This document shows, one piece after another, positions 1 to 9,604 of a DNA stretch of 64,000 nucleotides (position 1 is its first letter; each line of letters starts with the position of its first letter). The position numbers and the translations under genes were made by a program. Location of the stretch: contig NZ_BJUL01000008.1 in assembly GCF_007989605.1 (NCBI RefSeq), positions 124,001 through 188,000 of the forward strand, written 5' to 3'. The notes below the pieces were generated by a model. The model did no database searches. It saw only the letters and a program-made list of their open reading frames with translations, and was not told the origin of the DNA. Source of the stretch: Vreelandella venusta. Lineage in GTDB: Bacteria; Pseudomonadota; Gammaproteobacteria; Pseudomonadales; Halomonadaceae.

Positions 1-178
1 GCTGACGAAGCTGGATGGTACTGCTAAGGGTGGGATTATTTTCGCATTGGCGAAGCAGTTAAAAACACCGATTCGCTTTATCGGCGTGGGCGAAGCGCTG
101 GATGATCTCCGCCCCTTTGAGGCAGATGACTTTGTTAACGCGCTGTTTGATCGGCAAGGGGATGATGGCCGCGCATGA
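1..178 (+). CDS. ftsY: FtsY, signal recognition particle receptor (3' end only)
   Basis: This is the C-terminal end (about 58 codons, reading from base 2) of the SRP receptor GTPase, which delivers ribosome-nascent chain complexes to the membrane translocon. The visible part carries the TKLDGTAKGG segment (the guanine-specificity G4 motif TKLD and following loop) and then the IGVGE closing motif, both typical of the SRP-family NG domain. The stop codon overlaps the ftsE start in an ATGA arrangement. The ftsY-ftsE-ftsX-rpoH order that follows is standard for gammaproteobacteria and supports the call. The gene begins outside the window. Confidence 0.95.
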   Translation, partial: LTKLDGTAKGGIIFALAKQLKTPIRFIGVGEALDDLRPFEADDFVNALFDRQGDDGRA

Positions 179-843
179 TCGCTTTTGAACATGTGGGTAA
201 GCGCTATGGAGGGCGCTTTGAGGCGCTGGCACACCTTAACTTTCGCGTTGCAAGAGGCGAAATGGTGTTCCTGACCGGGCATTCGGGGGCTGGTAAAAGC
301 TCGTTGTTGCGATTGATTATGCGCCTCGAAAAGCCTAGCCGGGGCCGAGTTGTGGTAGCTGGGCATGATATTGCCGAACTCCACGCCAGCCAAGTGCCGT
401 TTTACCGTCGTCAAATTGGCGTGGTGTTTCAAGATCACCAACTACTGTTTGATCGCAGTGTGTTTCGCAATGTATCTCTACCGCTAGAAATCCAGGGTGT
501 AGAGCCTCGTGAAACGGCGCGGCGCGTTCGTGCGGCACTGGATAAGGTCGGGCTTTTACACCGCGAAAAAGCGCTACCGGTAGAGCTTTCCGGCGGTGAG
601 CAGCAGCGAGTGGGCATTGCCCGCGCAGTGGTTAATAAGCCAGCTCTGCTGCTTGCTGATGAGCCGACTGGTAATCTTGATCCACAGCTTTCTGCCGACA
701 TTATGGCGCTGTTTGAAGACTTCAATCGCATTGGCACCACCGTGATGGTTGCCAGTCACGACTTAGCGCTGATTGCGCGACTACGCCATCGTATCTTGCG
801 TTTGCAGGATGGTCGTCTGGTGGCCGATGAGGGGGGCGTATGA
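175..843 (+). CDS. ftsE: FtsE, cell-division ABC-type ATPase
   Basis: ATPase of the FtsEX complex. FtsEX works at the septal ring, where it couples ATP hydrolysis to activation of peptidoglycan hydrolases through a periplasmic partner. The 222-residue length is normal for the family. Walker A GHSGAGKS lies near residues 35-42, the ABC signature LSGGEQQR near 138-145, and Walker B LLLADEP near 158-164. The start codon overlaps the ftsY stop (ATGA) and the stop overlaps the ftsX start (ATGA). The three genes are therefore probably translationally coupled in one operon. Confidence 0.97.
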   Translation: MIAFEHVGKRYGGRFEALAHLNFRVARGEMVFLTGHSGAGKSSLLRLIMRLEKPSRGRVVVAGHDIAELHASQVPFYRRQIGVVFQDHQLLFDRSVFRNVSLPLEIQGVEPRETARRVRAALDKVGLLHREKALPVELSGGEQQRVGIARAVVNKPALLLADEPTGNLDPQLSADIMALFEDFNRIGTTVMVASHDLALIARLRHRILRLQDGRLVADEGGV

Positions 844-1880
844 AGCGTGCCGTGACACCCCGTCCTATAGGTGCAGCCCCCAAGGGGAAGCGGCAAACGG
901 CTCGAACTCCCAGTGAGCCACCCGCCGAGCGGCGTGGCGCACGTTCACAGCAAACACGCTTTAGCAGCCGCTTACGCGCCTGGGGACGCCATCATCGTGC
1001 AATGGCATTAGATAGCCTTTATCGCCTGGTACGCTATCCGGTCGGTAATTTGCTAACCATGCTGGCGATCGCCATTGCGTTAGTCTTGCCAGCGGCGCTT
1101 TGGTTAACCTTAGATAGCGCCAAGCTGCTAGATGCAGAGCTGAATGAGAGTGCAACCCTCACCGTTTATTTGGAAACGATCGTAGACGCTGCGCAGTCCG
1201 CTCGCATTGAAGAAGCGGTTATTGCGGACGAAGGCGTCGCAACAACGCGTCTCATTAGCGCCGAACAAGGTATGGTTGAGTTTCAGCAGTCGCTGGGGAT
1301 AGAAGACTCCTTGGCGGGGCTTAAAGATAATCCACTGCCAGCCAGTATTGTAATTTATCCACACAGCGTTGATCCCGCTGCTATGGCACAACTCGCGCAG
1401 CGCTTGGAGACGTTCTCTGGGGTGGACGAGGTGCGGGTGGACTTGGCGTGGGTAGAGCGTTTGCGTCATTTGGCGGATCTTGGGCGACGGGTGGCGCTCG
1501 CGCTTGGGGTGCTGTTTGGCTGTGGTGTGCTGCTGGTGGTGGGCAACACTATCCGTCTTTCAGTTGAGAGCCGACGACGAGAAATCGAGGTCGTGATGCT
1601 TATTGGCGCGACTCATGCCTTTGTCCGTCGACCCTTCCTCTATAGTGGGGCTTGGTACGGCGTAGGCGGCGGTTTGCTGGCGCTGGGGCTATTAGGTTTT
1701 GGCAACCACTGGCTGTCGATGCCGGTTGCCGCCCTGGCGGCAAGTTACGGTGCGAACTTCGTATTGCCGCAGTTAGATGTGACAGGCTCTACAATTCTGC
1801 TATCTTGCAGTACACTATTGGGCTGGCTGGGAGCTTGGTTGGCTGTCTCGCGCCATCTCTCTAGCATACGTCCGCGTTGA
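840..1880 (+). CDS. ftsX: FtsX, cell-division membrane protein
   Basis: Membrane partner of FtsE, 346 residues. It starts with a basic, Arg/Pro-rich cytoplasmic tail of about 65 residues, followed by a first membrane segment near 70-92. A large periplasmic domain (about 95-215) is where the amidase activator is expected to bind in this family. Three further hydrophobic segments lie near 218-238, 266-288 and 317-337, giving the usual four-helix topology. The ATG start overlaps the ftsE stop. The N-terminal tail is long and low in complexity, as is often seen in this family. I see no truncation or odd residue. Confidence 0.95.
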   Translation: MKRAVTPRPIGAAPKGKRQTARTPSEPPAERRGARSQQTRFSSRLRAWGRHHRAMALDSLYRLVRYPVGNLLTMLAIAIALVLPAALWLTLDSAKLLDAELNESATLTVYLETIVDAAQSARIEEAVIADEGVATTRLISAEQGMVEFQQSLGIEDSLAGLKDNPLPASIVIYPHSVDPAAMAQLAQRLETFSGVDEVRVDLAWVERLRHLADLGRRVALALGVLFGCGVLLVVGNTIRLSVESRRREIEVVMLIGATHAFVRRPFLYSGAWYGVGGGLLALGLLGFGNHWLSMPVAALAASYGANFVLPQLDVTGSTILLSCSTLLGWLGAWLAVSRHLSSIRPR

Positions 1881-1954
1881 TTATGTTTGTTATGCGGTCA
1901 GTAGCGGGAATTTCCACCCCGTTTTGTGTCTTATGCAGTGAATGCATCGGTTAT

Positions 1955-1983
1955 TTGAACCTTATGCTTAGGCTAAGGTCTTA
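1955..1983 (+). promoter_or_regulatory. possible envelope-stress (sigma-E-like) promoter of rpoH
   Basis: Upstream of rpoH, GAACCTT at 1957-1963 is followed after 15 bases by TCTTA at 1979-1983. This loosely resembles the sigma-E pattern (GGAACTT, 15-16 bases, TCTGA/TCAAA). In Escherichia coli one rpoH promoter is known to be sigma-E dependent. The match is partial, so this is only a candidate. A heat-shock sigma gene would be expected to have several promoters in this 153-base gap, and I cannot place the others. Confidence 0.25.
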
Positions 1984-2033
1984 GAGTTAACAGAACACTA
2001 ACCACGATAGGTTTTAAGGGAGACCACCTGCAC

Positions 2034-2900
2034 ATGAGCACTAGTCTTCTACCGGTGGGACAGCTTTCTCCAGGTCACGATCTGGGCGGCTATATTCAAG
2101 CGGTTAACGGCATCCCCGTACTAAGCGTTGATGAAGAGCGTGAGCTTGCATTCCGCCTCCACGATGAGGGTGACTTGGAAGCCGCACGCCGCTTGGTGCT
2201 GTCGCACCTGCGCTTTGTGGTGCATATTGCTCGTAGTTACTCGGGTTATGGTCTGCCTCAAGCTGACCTGATTCAAGAAGGTAACGTTGGTCTAATGAAA
2301 GCCGTTAAGCGTTTCGATCCTAATCAGGGTGTCCGCTTGGTGTCATTTGCTGTGCATTGGATCAAAGCAGAAATTCACGAGTTTGTGCTGCGCAATTGGC
2401 GTATTGTCAAAATTGCCACCACGAAAGCTCAGCGCAAGCTGTTTTTTAACCTGCGTAGCGCTAAAAAACGCTTAGCTTGGTTAAACAACGATGAAGTTAA
2501 CGCGATTGCGGAAGACCTCAACGTAAAGCCAGAAGTAGTGCGCGATATGGAAGGGCGTCTGTCGGCTTACGATGCAGGTTTTGATGCGTCGCCTAGCGAT
2601 GACGAAGAGAGCACCTATCAAGCGCCAGCGTATTTTTTAGATGACGCTTCTGCTGATCCGGCGACGCTGCTGGAGGATAGTAACTTTGAGGAAGACTCAA
2701 CGCGCCGCTTACAGCTAGCCTTAAAAGGGCTTGATGAGCGCTCGCGGGACATCTTGCAACGTCGTTGGCTAACTGATGATAAAGCGACGCTGCACGATCT
2801 GGCCGATGTTTATGGCGTCAGTGCTGAGCGCATTCGTCAGCTCGAAAAGAATGCGATGAAAAAACTGCGCCAAAAAATGGGCGAAGCCATCGCTGCTTAA
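2034..2900 (+). CDS. rpoH: RpoH, RNA polymerase heat-shock sigma factor (sigma-32)
   Basis: Directs RNA polymerase to heat-shock promoters controlling chaperones and proteases. It has 288 residues, near the family norm of 284. Region 2, which contacts core polymerase and the -10 element, spans about 60-120 and contains [17 protein letters not shown]. The diagnostic RpoH box [15 protein letters not shown] lies at about 133-147 and separates it from other sigma-70 members. The region 4 helix-turn-helix is near the C-terminus ([17 protein letters not shown]). The start is preceded by a good Shine-Dalgarno AGGGAGA. It lies directly after ftsYEX, the classical location. The intergenic gap suggests its own promoter, and a terminator follows. 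Confidence 0.97.
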   Translation: MSTSLLPVGQLSPGHDLGGYIQAVNGIPVLSVDEERELAFRLHDEGDLEAARRLVLSHLRFVVHIARSYSGYGLPQADLIQEGNVGLMKAVKRFDPNQGVRLVSFAVHWIKAEIHEFVLRNWRIVKIATTKAQRKLFFNLRSAKKRLAWLNNDEVNAIAEDLNVKPEVVRDMEGRLSAYDAGFDASPSDDEESTYQAPAYFLDDASADPATLLEDSNFEEDSTRRLQLALKGLDERSRDILQRRWLTDDKATLHDLADVYGVSAERIRQLEKNAMKKLRQKMGEAIAA

Positions 2901-2933
2901 TCGAGCACCTATGTCGGGTAAGTACGTTAGATG

Positions 2934-2968
2934 AACACCCCGGAGGCACTGCCTTCGGGGTGTTTTTT
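2934..2968 (+). terminator. intrinsic terminator after rpoH
   Basis: A 14-pair stem (2934-2947 with 2951-2964, one G-T wobble) with the 3-base loop ACT is followed by a T run to 2968. It lies 34 bases after the rpoH stop and 28 bases before the 3' end of the convergent slmA gene. Confidence 0.9.
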
Positions 2969-2995
2969 ATTGGCGTGGGTGTTTTGTCAACGCTT

Positions 2996-3604
2996 CTAAG
3001 CCGACTGTACGGCTGCTCGTAGCAGCTGGCTTGATAGCAGCCCCCATTGGTCGTCCCAGTACTCGGTTGGCAAGCGCTTGAAGTCACTGCGTACATACTG
3101 AGAAATACGCCCTTCAGCCTGGGCGATCAGCAGGTTGGCTGCTGCTGAAGCGGATATGCTGGTGCGTAGTCCTTCACGCAGCTCAGCTTCCCGCAGTATC
3201 TGCTTTAACTGGGTTTCCATACGTTCAAACAGCTGGTGAACGCGCTGGCGCAGGCGGGCCGTTTCGCCAGTTAGTACATCGCCTCCCAGTACCCTGGCAA
3301 GCCCAGGATTTTTTTCGGCAAAGCCTAGAAGTAAAGCCAAGATAGTGCCGCATCGAGACGCCGCATCGGGGATATCCTCTAGGATGCGGGTAATGCGCGC
3401 AAAGATGGTTTCTTCAATGAAGTCGATCAGCCCCTCAAACATGCGTGCTTTGCTGGGGAAATGTCGGTACAGCGCTGCTTCTGAGACGCCAACCTGGCGG
3501 GCAAGCGCAGCGGTAGTAATGCGCTTGCCGCTATCCTCTTCCAACATAACGGCTAACGCTTGCAGGATTTGCTCGCGGCGGCGAGGTTTTTGTTCGTCAC
3601 TCAT
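2996..3604 (-). CDS. slmA: SlmA, nucleoid-occlusion TetR-family protein
   Basis: Binds specific chromosomal sites and blocks FtsZ ring assembly over the nucleoid. The 202 residues show a TetR-type N-terminal helix-turn-helix at about 27-50 ([20 protein letters not shown]) and an all-helical C-terminal domain ending in an [15 protein letters not shown] segment typical of SlmA. A Shine-Dalgarno GGAG lies 9 bases before the start. It is the neighbour of argB and dut/coaBC, matching the SlmA context in enterobacteria (coaBC-dut-slmA), here with argB and algC inserted between dut and slmA. TetR repressors in general look similar, but the context makes SlmA the clear choice. Confidence 0.93.
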   Translation of the reverse strand: MSDEQKPRRREQILQALAVMLEEDSGKRITTAALARQVGVSEAALYRHFPSKARMFEGLIDFIEETIFARITRILEDIPDAASRCGTILALLLGFAEKNPGLARVLGGDVLTGETARLRQRVHQLFERMETQLKQILREAELREGLRTSISASAAANLLIAQAEGRISQYVRSDFKRLPTEYWDDQWGLLSSQLLRAAVQSA

Positions 3605-3625
3605 GACGTTAGCACTCCGTCGCGG

Positions 3626-4600
<975 letters not shown>

Positions 4601-4692
4601 TCATGCGGCGTGTTGTTTAACATTCTTATTGTGTCGCGCGTTCTCCTGGCGCGATCATTTTTCTTCTGTTCACCCTGTCGTATTTGCTTACA

Positions 4693-6075
4693 TTATTGTG
4701 GTTCAGGGATCGTCAGTGCTGGCGAGATCTCTGCCAGGGCCTTGGCAAACCGGGCTTTTATTCGGCTCAGTGCGGCGACATCGCTACCCTCAAAGCGCAG
4801 TACTAACGCAGGTGTGGTGTTGGAGGCTCGGCAAAGCCCCCAGCCATCGGTATAGTCCACGCGAATGCCATCAATCGTGGTTTTGATACCTTCGCCGAAG
4901 TCGCCTTCTCTAGCAAGCTTCTTGATAAGCGCGAATTTTTCTTCATCAGCAACCGTGATATTAATCTCTGGCGTGCTGATATCTTGTGGAAATTGATCAA
5001 ATAATTGGTCAGCACTGCCGTTGTATCGCGCTAGAATCTCAAGCAAGCGGGCCGCGGCGTAAAGGCCGTCGTCAAATCCGTACCAACGCTCCTTGAAGAA
5101 AATATGCCCGCTCATCTCACCGCCCAGCTCAGCACCTGTTTCCCGCATGCGTGCTTTGATTAGTGAATGCCCGGTGCGCCACATTTCAGGCTCACCGCCA
5201 GCGTCGCTAATAACTCGTGCTAGGTGACCGGTGCACTTGATATCGAAGATCACCTTGGCACCGGGGGTGCGCGACAGCATATCAGCTGCAAATACCATCA
5301 GTAGATGGTCAGGGTAAATCATCCGGCCACTTGGTGTGACAACGCCTAAGCGGTCGCCGTCGCCGTCAAAGGCCAAGCCAATATCAGCACCTGTTTCATT
5401 AACACTGTGGATCAAGTCGCGCAGATTTTCAGGTTTACCTGGGTCGGGGTGATGATTCGGGAAGTGCCCATCAATGTCGGCAAATAATGGGGTGGTTTTC
5501 ACCCCCAGGCGCTCGATAAGCTGCGGGCCAAGTTCTCCGGCGACTCCGTTGCCACAATCCACGACAGCGCTCAGCGGGCGCTCCAGATGGATGTCGCTAA
5601 TAATTCTTTCAAGATACGCCGTGCGTAGGTCGTGCTGGCGAACGCTGCCTTGACCGCTGGTTAGGTCGTTTGCTTGGATACGCTCATAGAGGGCGGTGAT
5701 CGCATCGCCGGAGAGCGTCTCACCCGCTAAGACGATTTTGAAACCGTTGTAGTCAGGCGGGTTGTGACTGCCGGTTAGCATGACCCCAGAGCAGCTTTCA
5801 GGCAGCGTGTGGGTGGCGAAGTAAAGCACGGGTGTGGGTACCATGCCGATATCTATAACGTCTCGTCCTGAGGCTGTTAGGCCACGAATTAGCGCTGCTT
5901 GCAGATGTGGTCCGGAAAGCCGTCCATCACGTGCGACAATGACCGTTTGCTCGCCTCGAGCGGCGGCTTCAGAACCAATGGCTCGGCCAATGAGTTCGGT
6001 GGTGGTCTCGTTAAGCGTATCGTCCACAATGCCGCGAATGTCGTAAGCACGAAATATCGACGCAGGTACGTTCAT
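4693..6075 (-). CDS. algC: AlgC-type phosphomannomutase/phosphoglucomutase
   Basis: Interconverts hexose 1- and 6-phosphates to feed nucleotide sugars for lipopolysaccharide and exopolysaccharide. It has 460 residues, matching the PMM/PGM of Pseudomonas. The phosphoserine loop TGSHNPPDYNG puts the catalytic Ser near residue 103. The metal-binding loop is DGDGDRLG near 238-245, the sugar-specificity loop is GGEMSGH near 320, and the C-terminal phosphate-binding loop is in the RASNTTPALVLRF segment. AGGAG precedes the start by 7 bases. The gap to argB is 167 bases, so argB may have its own promoter. The dut-algC-argB order is also known from Pseudomonas. Confidence 0.95.
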   Translation of the reverse strand: MNVPASIFRAYDIRGIVDDTLNETTTELIGRAIGSEAAARGEQTVIVARDGRLSGPHLQAALIRGLTASGRDVIDIGMVPTPVLYFATHTLPESCSGVMLTGSHNPPDYNGFKIVLAGETLSGDAITALYERIQANDLTSGQGSVRQHDLRTAYLERIISDIHLERPLSAVVDCGNGVAGELGPQLIERLGVKTTPLFADIDGHFPNHHPDPGKPENLRDLIHSVNETGADIGLAFDGDGDRLGVVTPSGRMIYPDHLLMVFAADMLSRTPGAKVIFDIKCTGHLARVISDAGGEPEMWRTGHSLIKARMRETGAELGGEMSGHIFFKERWYGFDDGLYAAARLLEILARYNGSADQLFDQFPQDISTPEINITVADEEKFALIKKLAREGDFGEGIKTTIDGIRVDYTDGWGLCRASNTTPALVLRFEGSDVAALSRIKARFAKALAEISPALTIPEPQ

Positions 6076-6111
6076 TGTCGCTCCTAGATATGCGCTAAAA
6101 CAGCATGTGGC

Positions 6112-6573
6112 TTATTGGCTGCCTGTGCTGCCAAAACCACCGCTGCCGCGAGTGGAATCTTCAAAGGCATCGACAAGTGTAAGCTCCGCTTGCACGACGG
6201 GAACAACAACATACTGAGCGAGACGCTCAAAGGGCGATAACGTAAAGCTGCTTTGGCCACGGTTCCACACGGATACCATCAGCTCGCCTTGGTAATCAGA
6301 GTCGATGAGGCCGACGAGGTTGCCTAGCACGATACCGTGCTTATGCCCTAACCCGGAGCGAGGCAAGATCATGCCTGCCAAGCCAGGATCTTCGATGTAA
6401 ATGGCAAGGCCTGTTCGTACCAGTTGGCAGTCACCAGGAGCAAGCGTCAGCGGTTCGTCTAGCAGTGCTCGCAAATCCATCCCTGCTGAGCCAGTTGTCG
6501 CATAGGAAGGGAGGTAGTCGTGCAGGCGTTCATCTAATACTTTGCACTGCAAGCGTGGGCGAGAACCGCTCAT
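6112..6573 (-). CDS. dut: Dut, dUTP diphosphatase
   Basis: Hydrolyses dUTP to dUMP and pyrophosphate, which keeps uracil out of DNA and supplies dTMP synthesis. The 153-residue length fits the trimeric family. The conserved motifs are in order: AGMDLRA near 30, [11 protein letters not shown] near 80, [10 protein letters not shown] with the catalytic Asp near 92-101, and the glycine-rich C-terminal arm [10 protein letters not shown] that closes over the active site. The start codon overlaps the coaBC stop by 4 bases (ATGA), so the two are translationally coupled. Confidence 0.97.
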   Translation of the reverse strand: MSGSRPRLQCKVLDERLHDYLPSYATTGSAGMDLRALLDEPLTLAPGDCQLVRTGLAIYIEDPGLAGMILPRSGLGHKHGIVLGNLVGLIDSDYQGELMVSVWNRGQSSFTLSPFERLAQYVVVPVVQAELTLVDAFEDSTRGSGGFGSTGSQ

Positions 6574-7910
6574 GATAATTCTCCGGGGGATTGAGAGGAC
6601 AATTGAGAAGGTGGTTGAGAAGGTGGTTGAGATAGCAGTTGAGAAGCTGGCTGAGAAGGCAGCAGTGATAGCGCGTGACGAATAATTAGTGCAGCCAGCT
6701 GCGTTTTAGGCTGAGGCGGGGCTACCAGTTGCTTGGTTCCTGTCGCAGAGCGCCACAGCAGCAGAGCGGCATTGTTATCGCTGCCAAAACCGAGCCCCTG
6801 CTGGGAAACATCATTGGCAACAATCATATCTAGCCCTTTGCGGGTCAATTTGTCTTCCGCATAGCGTGCGACATCCTGAGTCTCGGCGGCGAAACCCATC
6901 ACAATAGGGCGTTGGTCAGCAGGCAGTGCGGAGACATCGGCAATAATGTCAGGATTCTTGACTAGCGTAAGCGTTAGCGTATCGCTGTCGTCGGTTTTTT
7001 TGATTTTGTGCTCGGCAGCGCTGGCAGCGCGGTAATCAGCGACCGCAGCACAGCCAATAAATAGGCCTGCATGGGGGGCGAGTGCTAACGCTTCGTGATG
7101 CATTTGTGCGGCAGTTTCTACATCAATGCGCTCAACGCCGTGAGGCGTGGGGAGATTAACCGGGCCACTTATCAGGGTTACTCGGGCTCCCTGGGCGGCA
7201 GCTTCAGCGGCCAGTGCGTAACCCATTTTTCCTGAGCTGTGGTTGGATAGATAGCGCACGGGGTCTAGCGCCTCGCGGGTGGGGCCCGCAGTAATCACTA
7301 TGTGCGGCGCAGAGGTTGGCGTTGGTGGTTTTGCAGCATAAGCAAAATGCTGTGCTAAGCAATCAACAATAACCTCTGGTTCGCTCATTCGCCCGGGGCC
7401 GACGTCGCCACACGCCTGATCTCCTGCTGCTGGTCCGATCAACTGCCAGCCATCGTTGGCTAGCTGCGCGACATTGCGCTGGGTTGCAGGATGTCGCCAC
7501 ATGGCCTGATTCATGGCCGGTGCCATCAACTTGGGGGCTTCACAGGCTAGACACAGAGTGGTCAGCAAGTCATCAGCCATGCCATGTACCAATCGGGCGA
7601 TCAAATCAGCCGTTGCTGGGGCAATCAATACGGCATCTGCCCAGCGAGCCAGCTCAATATGCCCCATGCCAGCCTCAGCTTCAGGGTCAAGCAACGAGGT
7701 GCGTACCGGCTCTCCTGACAGTGCCTGGAGCGTTAATGGCGTGATAAACGCTTGAGCACCCTCGGTCATTACCACGCGAACCTCACAGCCAGCTTGCTTG
7801 AGTAACCGAACAATCAGCGCGCTTTTATAAGCCGCAATACCGGCGCTAATGCCAAGCAGCAGACGCTTGCCAGCAAGCGAGGTTAACGGGGATGGCGTTA
7901 ATAAGGCCAT
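6570..7910 (-). CDS. coaBC: CoaBC, bifunctional phosphopantothenoylcysteine decarboxylase/synthetase
   Basis: Performs two consecutive steps of coenzyme A synthesis. The N-terminal flavoprotein half (CoaC, about residues 1-185) shows [20 protein letters not shown] with the catalytic His, PAMNQAMW and the substrate-clamp CGDVGPGRM. The C-terminal half (CoaB) begins at [18 protein letters not shown] and contains HKIKK. I chose the ATG at 7910 (446 residues) because homologues begin just before [11 protein letters not shown]. Upstream in-frame ATGs at 7925 and 7952 also exist, and none has a clear ribosome-binding site. The C-terminus carries an unusual Ser-Gln-Pro-rich tail of about 30 residues encoded by short tandem repeats. 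Confidence 0.95.
   Translation of the reverse strand: MALLTPSPLTSLAGKRLLLGISAGIAAYKSALIVRLLKQAGCEVRVVMTEGAQAFITPLTLQALSGEPVRTSLLDPEAEAGMGHIELARWADAVLIAPATADLIARLVHGMADDLLTTLCLACEAPKLMAPAMNQAMWRHPATQRNVAQLANDGWQLIGPAAGDQACGDVGPGRMSEPEVIVDCLAQHFAYAAKPPTPTSAPHIVITAGPTREALDPVRYLSNHSSGKMGYALAAEAAAQGARVTLISGPVNLPTPHGVERIDVETAAQMHHEALALAPHAGLFIGCAAVADYRAASAAEHKIKKTDDSDTLTLTLVKNPDIIADVSALPADQRPIVMGFAAETQDVARYAEDKLTRKGLDMIVANDVSQQGLGFGSDNNAALLLWRSATGTKQLVAPPQPKTQLAALIIRHALSLLPSQPASQLLSQPPSQPPSQLSSQSPGELS
6588..6660 (-). repeat. 12-base tandem repeats encoding the coaBC tail
   Basis: On the plus strand the unit GTTGAGAAGGTG and close variants (TTGAGAGGACAA, GTTGAGATAGCA, GTTGAGAAGCTG, GCTGAGAAGGCA) recur about six times in phase with codons. 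On the coding strand this gives a repeated Ser-Gln-Pro/Leu pattern ([11 protein letters not shown]) at the C-terminus of CoaBC. Such in-frame minisatellites vary in copy number between strains. Confidence 0.8.
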
Positions 7911-8062
7911 GATGGGTAGTCCCATGTAGCGTTTGTTAAAGGTGAGTACCATACCATTTGACGGGTTATTTTGGCATGCTCAAGCAGCGGTTGAAAAAGT
8001 CAGTTGGGGTGGGCGCAGTTGCAAGCGCAGACAGCGCTATCAGGGTGGGCAGGGAGGCGGCG

Positions 8063-8737
8063 ATGGGAATTAATCACTGGCCGGAAGGTGAGCGGCCACG
8101 CGAGAAGTTATTGACCATGGGGGTGCAGGCGCTTTCAGATGCTGAGCTACTGGCCATTTTTTTGCGAGTAGGCGTTCAGGGACGCTCTGCGGTGGATTTG
8201 GCAAGGGACCTGTTGACCAGTTTTGGTGGCTTGAGACAACTGCTGGAAGCAGATCAGGATCAGTTTTGTGCGGCTCGAGGGCTTGGTAGTGCAAAATTTG
8301 CCCAGCTTCAGGCGACCCTGGAGCTTTCCAGACGCCATATGGCGAGCCAGCTTGCCCGTGGCGATGCGCTCACATCGCCGGCGCTTGTGCGTCATTACTT
8401 GAGCTCCCAGCTTCGTCATCTGGGGCATGAAGAGTTTGCGGTGCTTTTTTTAGATACACAGCATCGAATTATTCGCTATGAATCCCTGTTTCGCGGTACC
8501 CTAGACAGCGCATCCGTTTACCCCCGCGAAGTAGCCAAGCGTGCGCTTGAATTACACGCTGGTGCTGTCATCCTGGCTCACAACCACCCATCGGGTGTTG
8601 CTGAACCTAGCGATGCTGATAGACGTATTACTGAACGTCTAAAAGATGCCCTTGCACTCTTCGATGTGCGAGTGCTTGATCATTTCGTGGTGGGGGACGG
8701 TAACGTGGTTTCGTTTGCCGAGCGCGGTTGGTTATAG
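8063..8737 (+). CDS. radC: RadC, JAB/MPN-domain protein
   Basis: The role is unsettled. It was historically linked to DNA repair and belongs to the Mov34/MPN/JAB metalloprotein family. An N-terminal helix-hairpin-helix-like part ([16 protein letters not shown], then the [12 protein letters not shown] segment) precedes the C-terminal JAMM-like metal site [14 protein letters not shown]. The open frame extends upstream to 7958, but the ATG at 8063 follows AGGGAGG by 5 bases and gives [12 protein letters not shown], the canonical RadC beginning. That makes 224 residues, close to the usual length. It is divergent from coaBC, so the 150-base gap must hold promoters for both. Confidence 0.93.
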   Translation: MGINHWPEGERPREKLLTMGVQALSDAELLAIFLRVGVQGRSAVDLARDLLTSFGGLRQLLEADQDQFCAARGLGSAKFAQLQATLELSRRHMASQLARGDALTSPALVRHYLSSQLRHLGHEEFAVLFLDTQHRIIRYESLFRGTLDSASVYPREVAKRALELHAGAVILAHNHPSGVAEPSDADRRITERLKDALALFDVRVLDHFVVGDGNVVSFAERGWL

Positions 8738-8831
8738 CAATTAATGAAAATGGTGCGACGACAAAATCTCGTCGTTTACCTAAGTAAATTGTCCAAAAGA
8801 TGCCTTTTTTGGCATTTTGGGGCGTTTTTGC

Positions 8832-8860
8832 TTGCTGGTAGCCGGGCGCTCTGGTATAAA
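8832..8860 (+). promoter_or_regulatory. promoter of rpmB-rpmG
   Basis: TTGCTG at 8832-8837 and TATAAA at 8855-8860 are separated by 17 bases. A TG pair at 8852-8853 makes an extended -10 element (TGGTATAAAG). It lies about 140 bases before rpmB, in a gap with no gene, and the same extended -10 string occurs in front of rpsB. Confidence 0.65.
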
Positions 8861-9000
8861 GTGCCACCTTTAAACTTGGGTTGAATAACGGATTTGGGTA
8901 CAGCTAGGCGGTTAACTGCGTCGACTCCCTCCCTGCTCCGGTTTGCCCGACAGTTTTGAACACTCAGGCTTATACCCTGGCCAAGCGGTTGGAGGCTCTC

Positions 9001-9237
9001 ATGTCCAAAGTATGTCAGGTTACCGGCAAGCGTCCGGTAACTGGTAATAACGTTTCTCACTCCCAGCGTAAGACACGTCGTCGTTTCTTGCCGAACCTGC
9101 ACACCCATCGTTTTTGGGTTGAATCTGAAAACCGCTTCGTCAAGCTGCGCGTTTCCTCTAAAGGAATGCGTATCATCGACAAGAAAGGTATCGAAACGGT
9201 TCTGGCTGATATCCGCAAACGCGGCGATGCCATCTAA
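9001..9237 (+). CDS. rpmB: 50S ribosomal protein L28
   Basis: Structural protein of the large ribosomal subunit, 78 residues. It begins [20 protein letters not shown], the classical L28 N-terminus. The open frame extends further upstream to 8956, but the ATG at 9001 is preceded by GGAGG at the right distance and matches the family start. It is basic throughout ([10 protein letters not shown]). rpmG follows after 25 bases, forming the conserved L28-L33 operon. Confidence 0.98.
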   Translation: MSKVCQVTGKRPVTGNNVSHSQRKTRRRFLPNLHTHRFWVESENRFVKLRVSSKGMRIIDKKGIETVLADIRKRGDAI

Positions 9238-9262
9238 GCTAGCATTTTGGGAGAGTTAAACC

Positions 9263-9418
9263 ATGCGCGATAAGATCAAGCTGGTGTCTAGTGCCGGTAC
9301 TGGCCACTTCTACACCACGGATAAGAACAAGCGGAATACACCGGATAAGTTCGAATTCAAGAAATACGACCCGGTCGTCCGTAAGCACGTTATCTACAAG
9401 GAAGCTAAGATCAAGTAA
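9263..9418 (+). CDS. rpmG: 50S ribosomal protein L33
   Basis: Large-subunit ribosomal protein of 51 residues. It begins [19 protein letters not shown] and ends [14 protein letters not shown]. It has no cysteine, so it is the zinc-free paralogue type, which does not depend on zinc supply. GGGAGAG precedes the start. It is the second gene of the rpmB operon and is followed by a strong terminator. Confidence 0.97.
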   Translation: MRDKIKLVSSAGTGHFYTTDKNKRNTPDKFEFKKYDPVVRKHVIYKEAKIK

Positions 9419-9463
9419 TCGCGATTACAATGATCGGCTTTCACCGCAGGCGAGCGCCTGTTG

Positions 9464-9490
9464 AAAAACCCGGCCCTAAGCCGGGTTTTT
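9464..9490 (+). terminator. intrinsic terminator of rpmB-rpmG
   Basis: A perfect 11-pair stem (9464-9474 with 9480-9490, AAAAACCCGGC) has a CCTAA loop, and the T run forms the end of the stem. It is A-rich on the 5' side, so it could work on both strands. Confidence 0.9.
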
Positions 9491-9604
9491 GCATGCCCGG
9501 TATTTAGCCACTTACTGGGTAGGTTAGTGGTACCCGTCCCTACGCTTCGGCACCGCTTAGGCGACAGAGTGGTTGTCACGGTGCTGTCATCATAGACTTT
9601 CATC

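Noticed and set aside
8776..9108. Minus-strand 110-codon frame over the rpmB promoter and start
   Set aside because: It overlaps a certain ribosomal protein gene and its promoter and has no homology that I can see.
9549..9590. Nested inverted repeat (GCACCG..CGGTGC with inner GACA..TGTC) between rpmG and mutM as an operator
   Set aside because: Short arms with interruptions and no T run; such repeats are common by chance.
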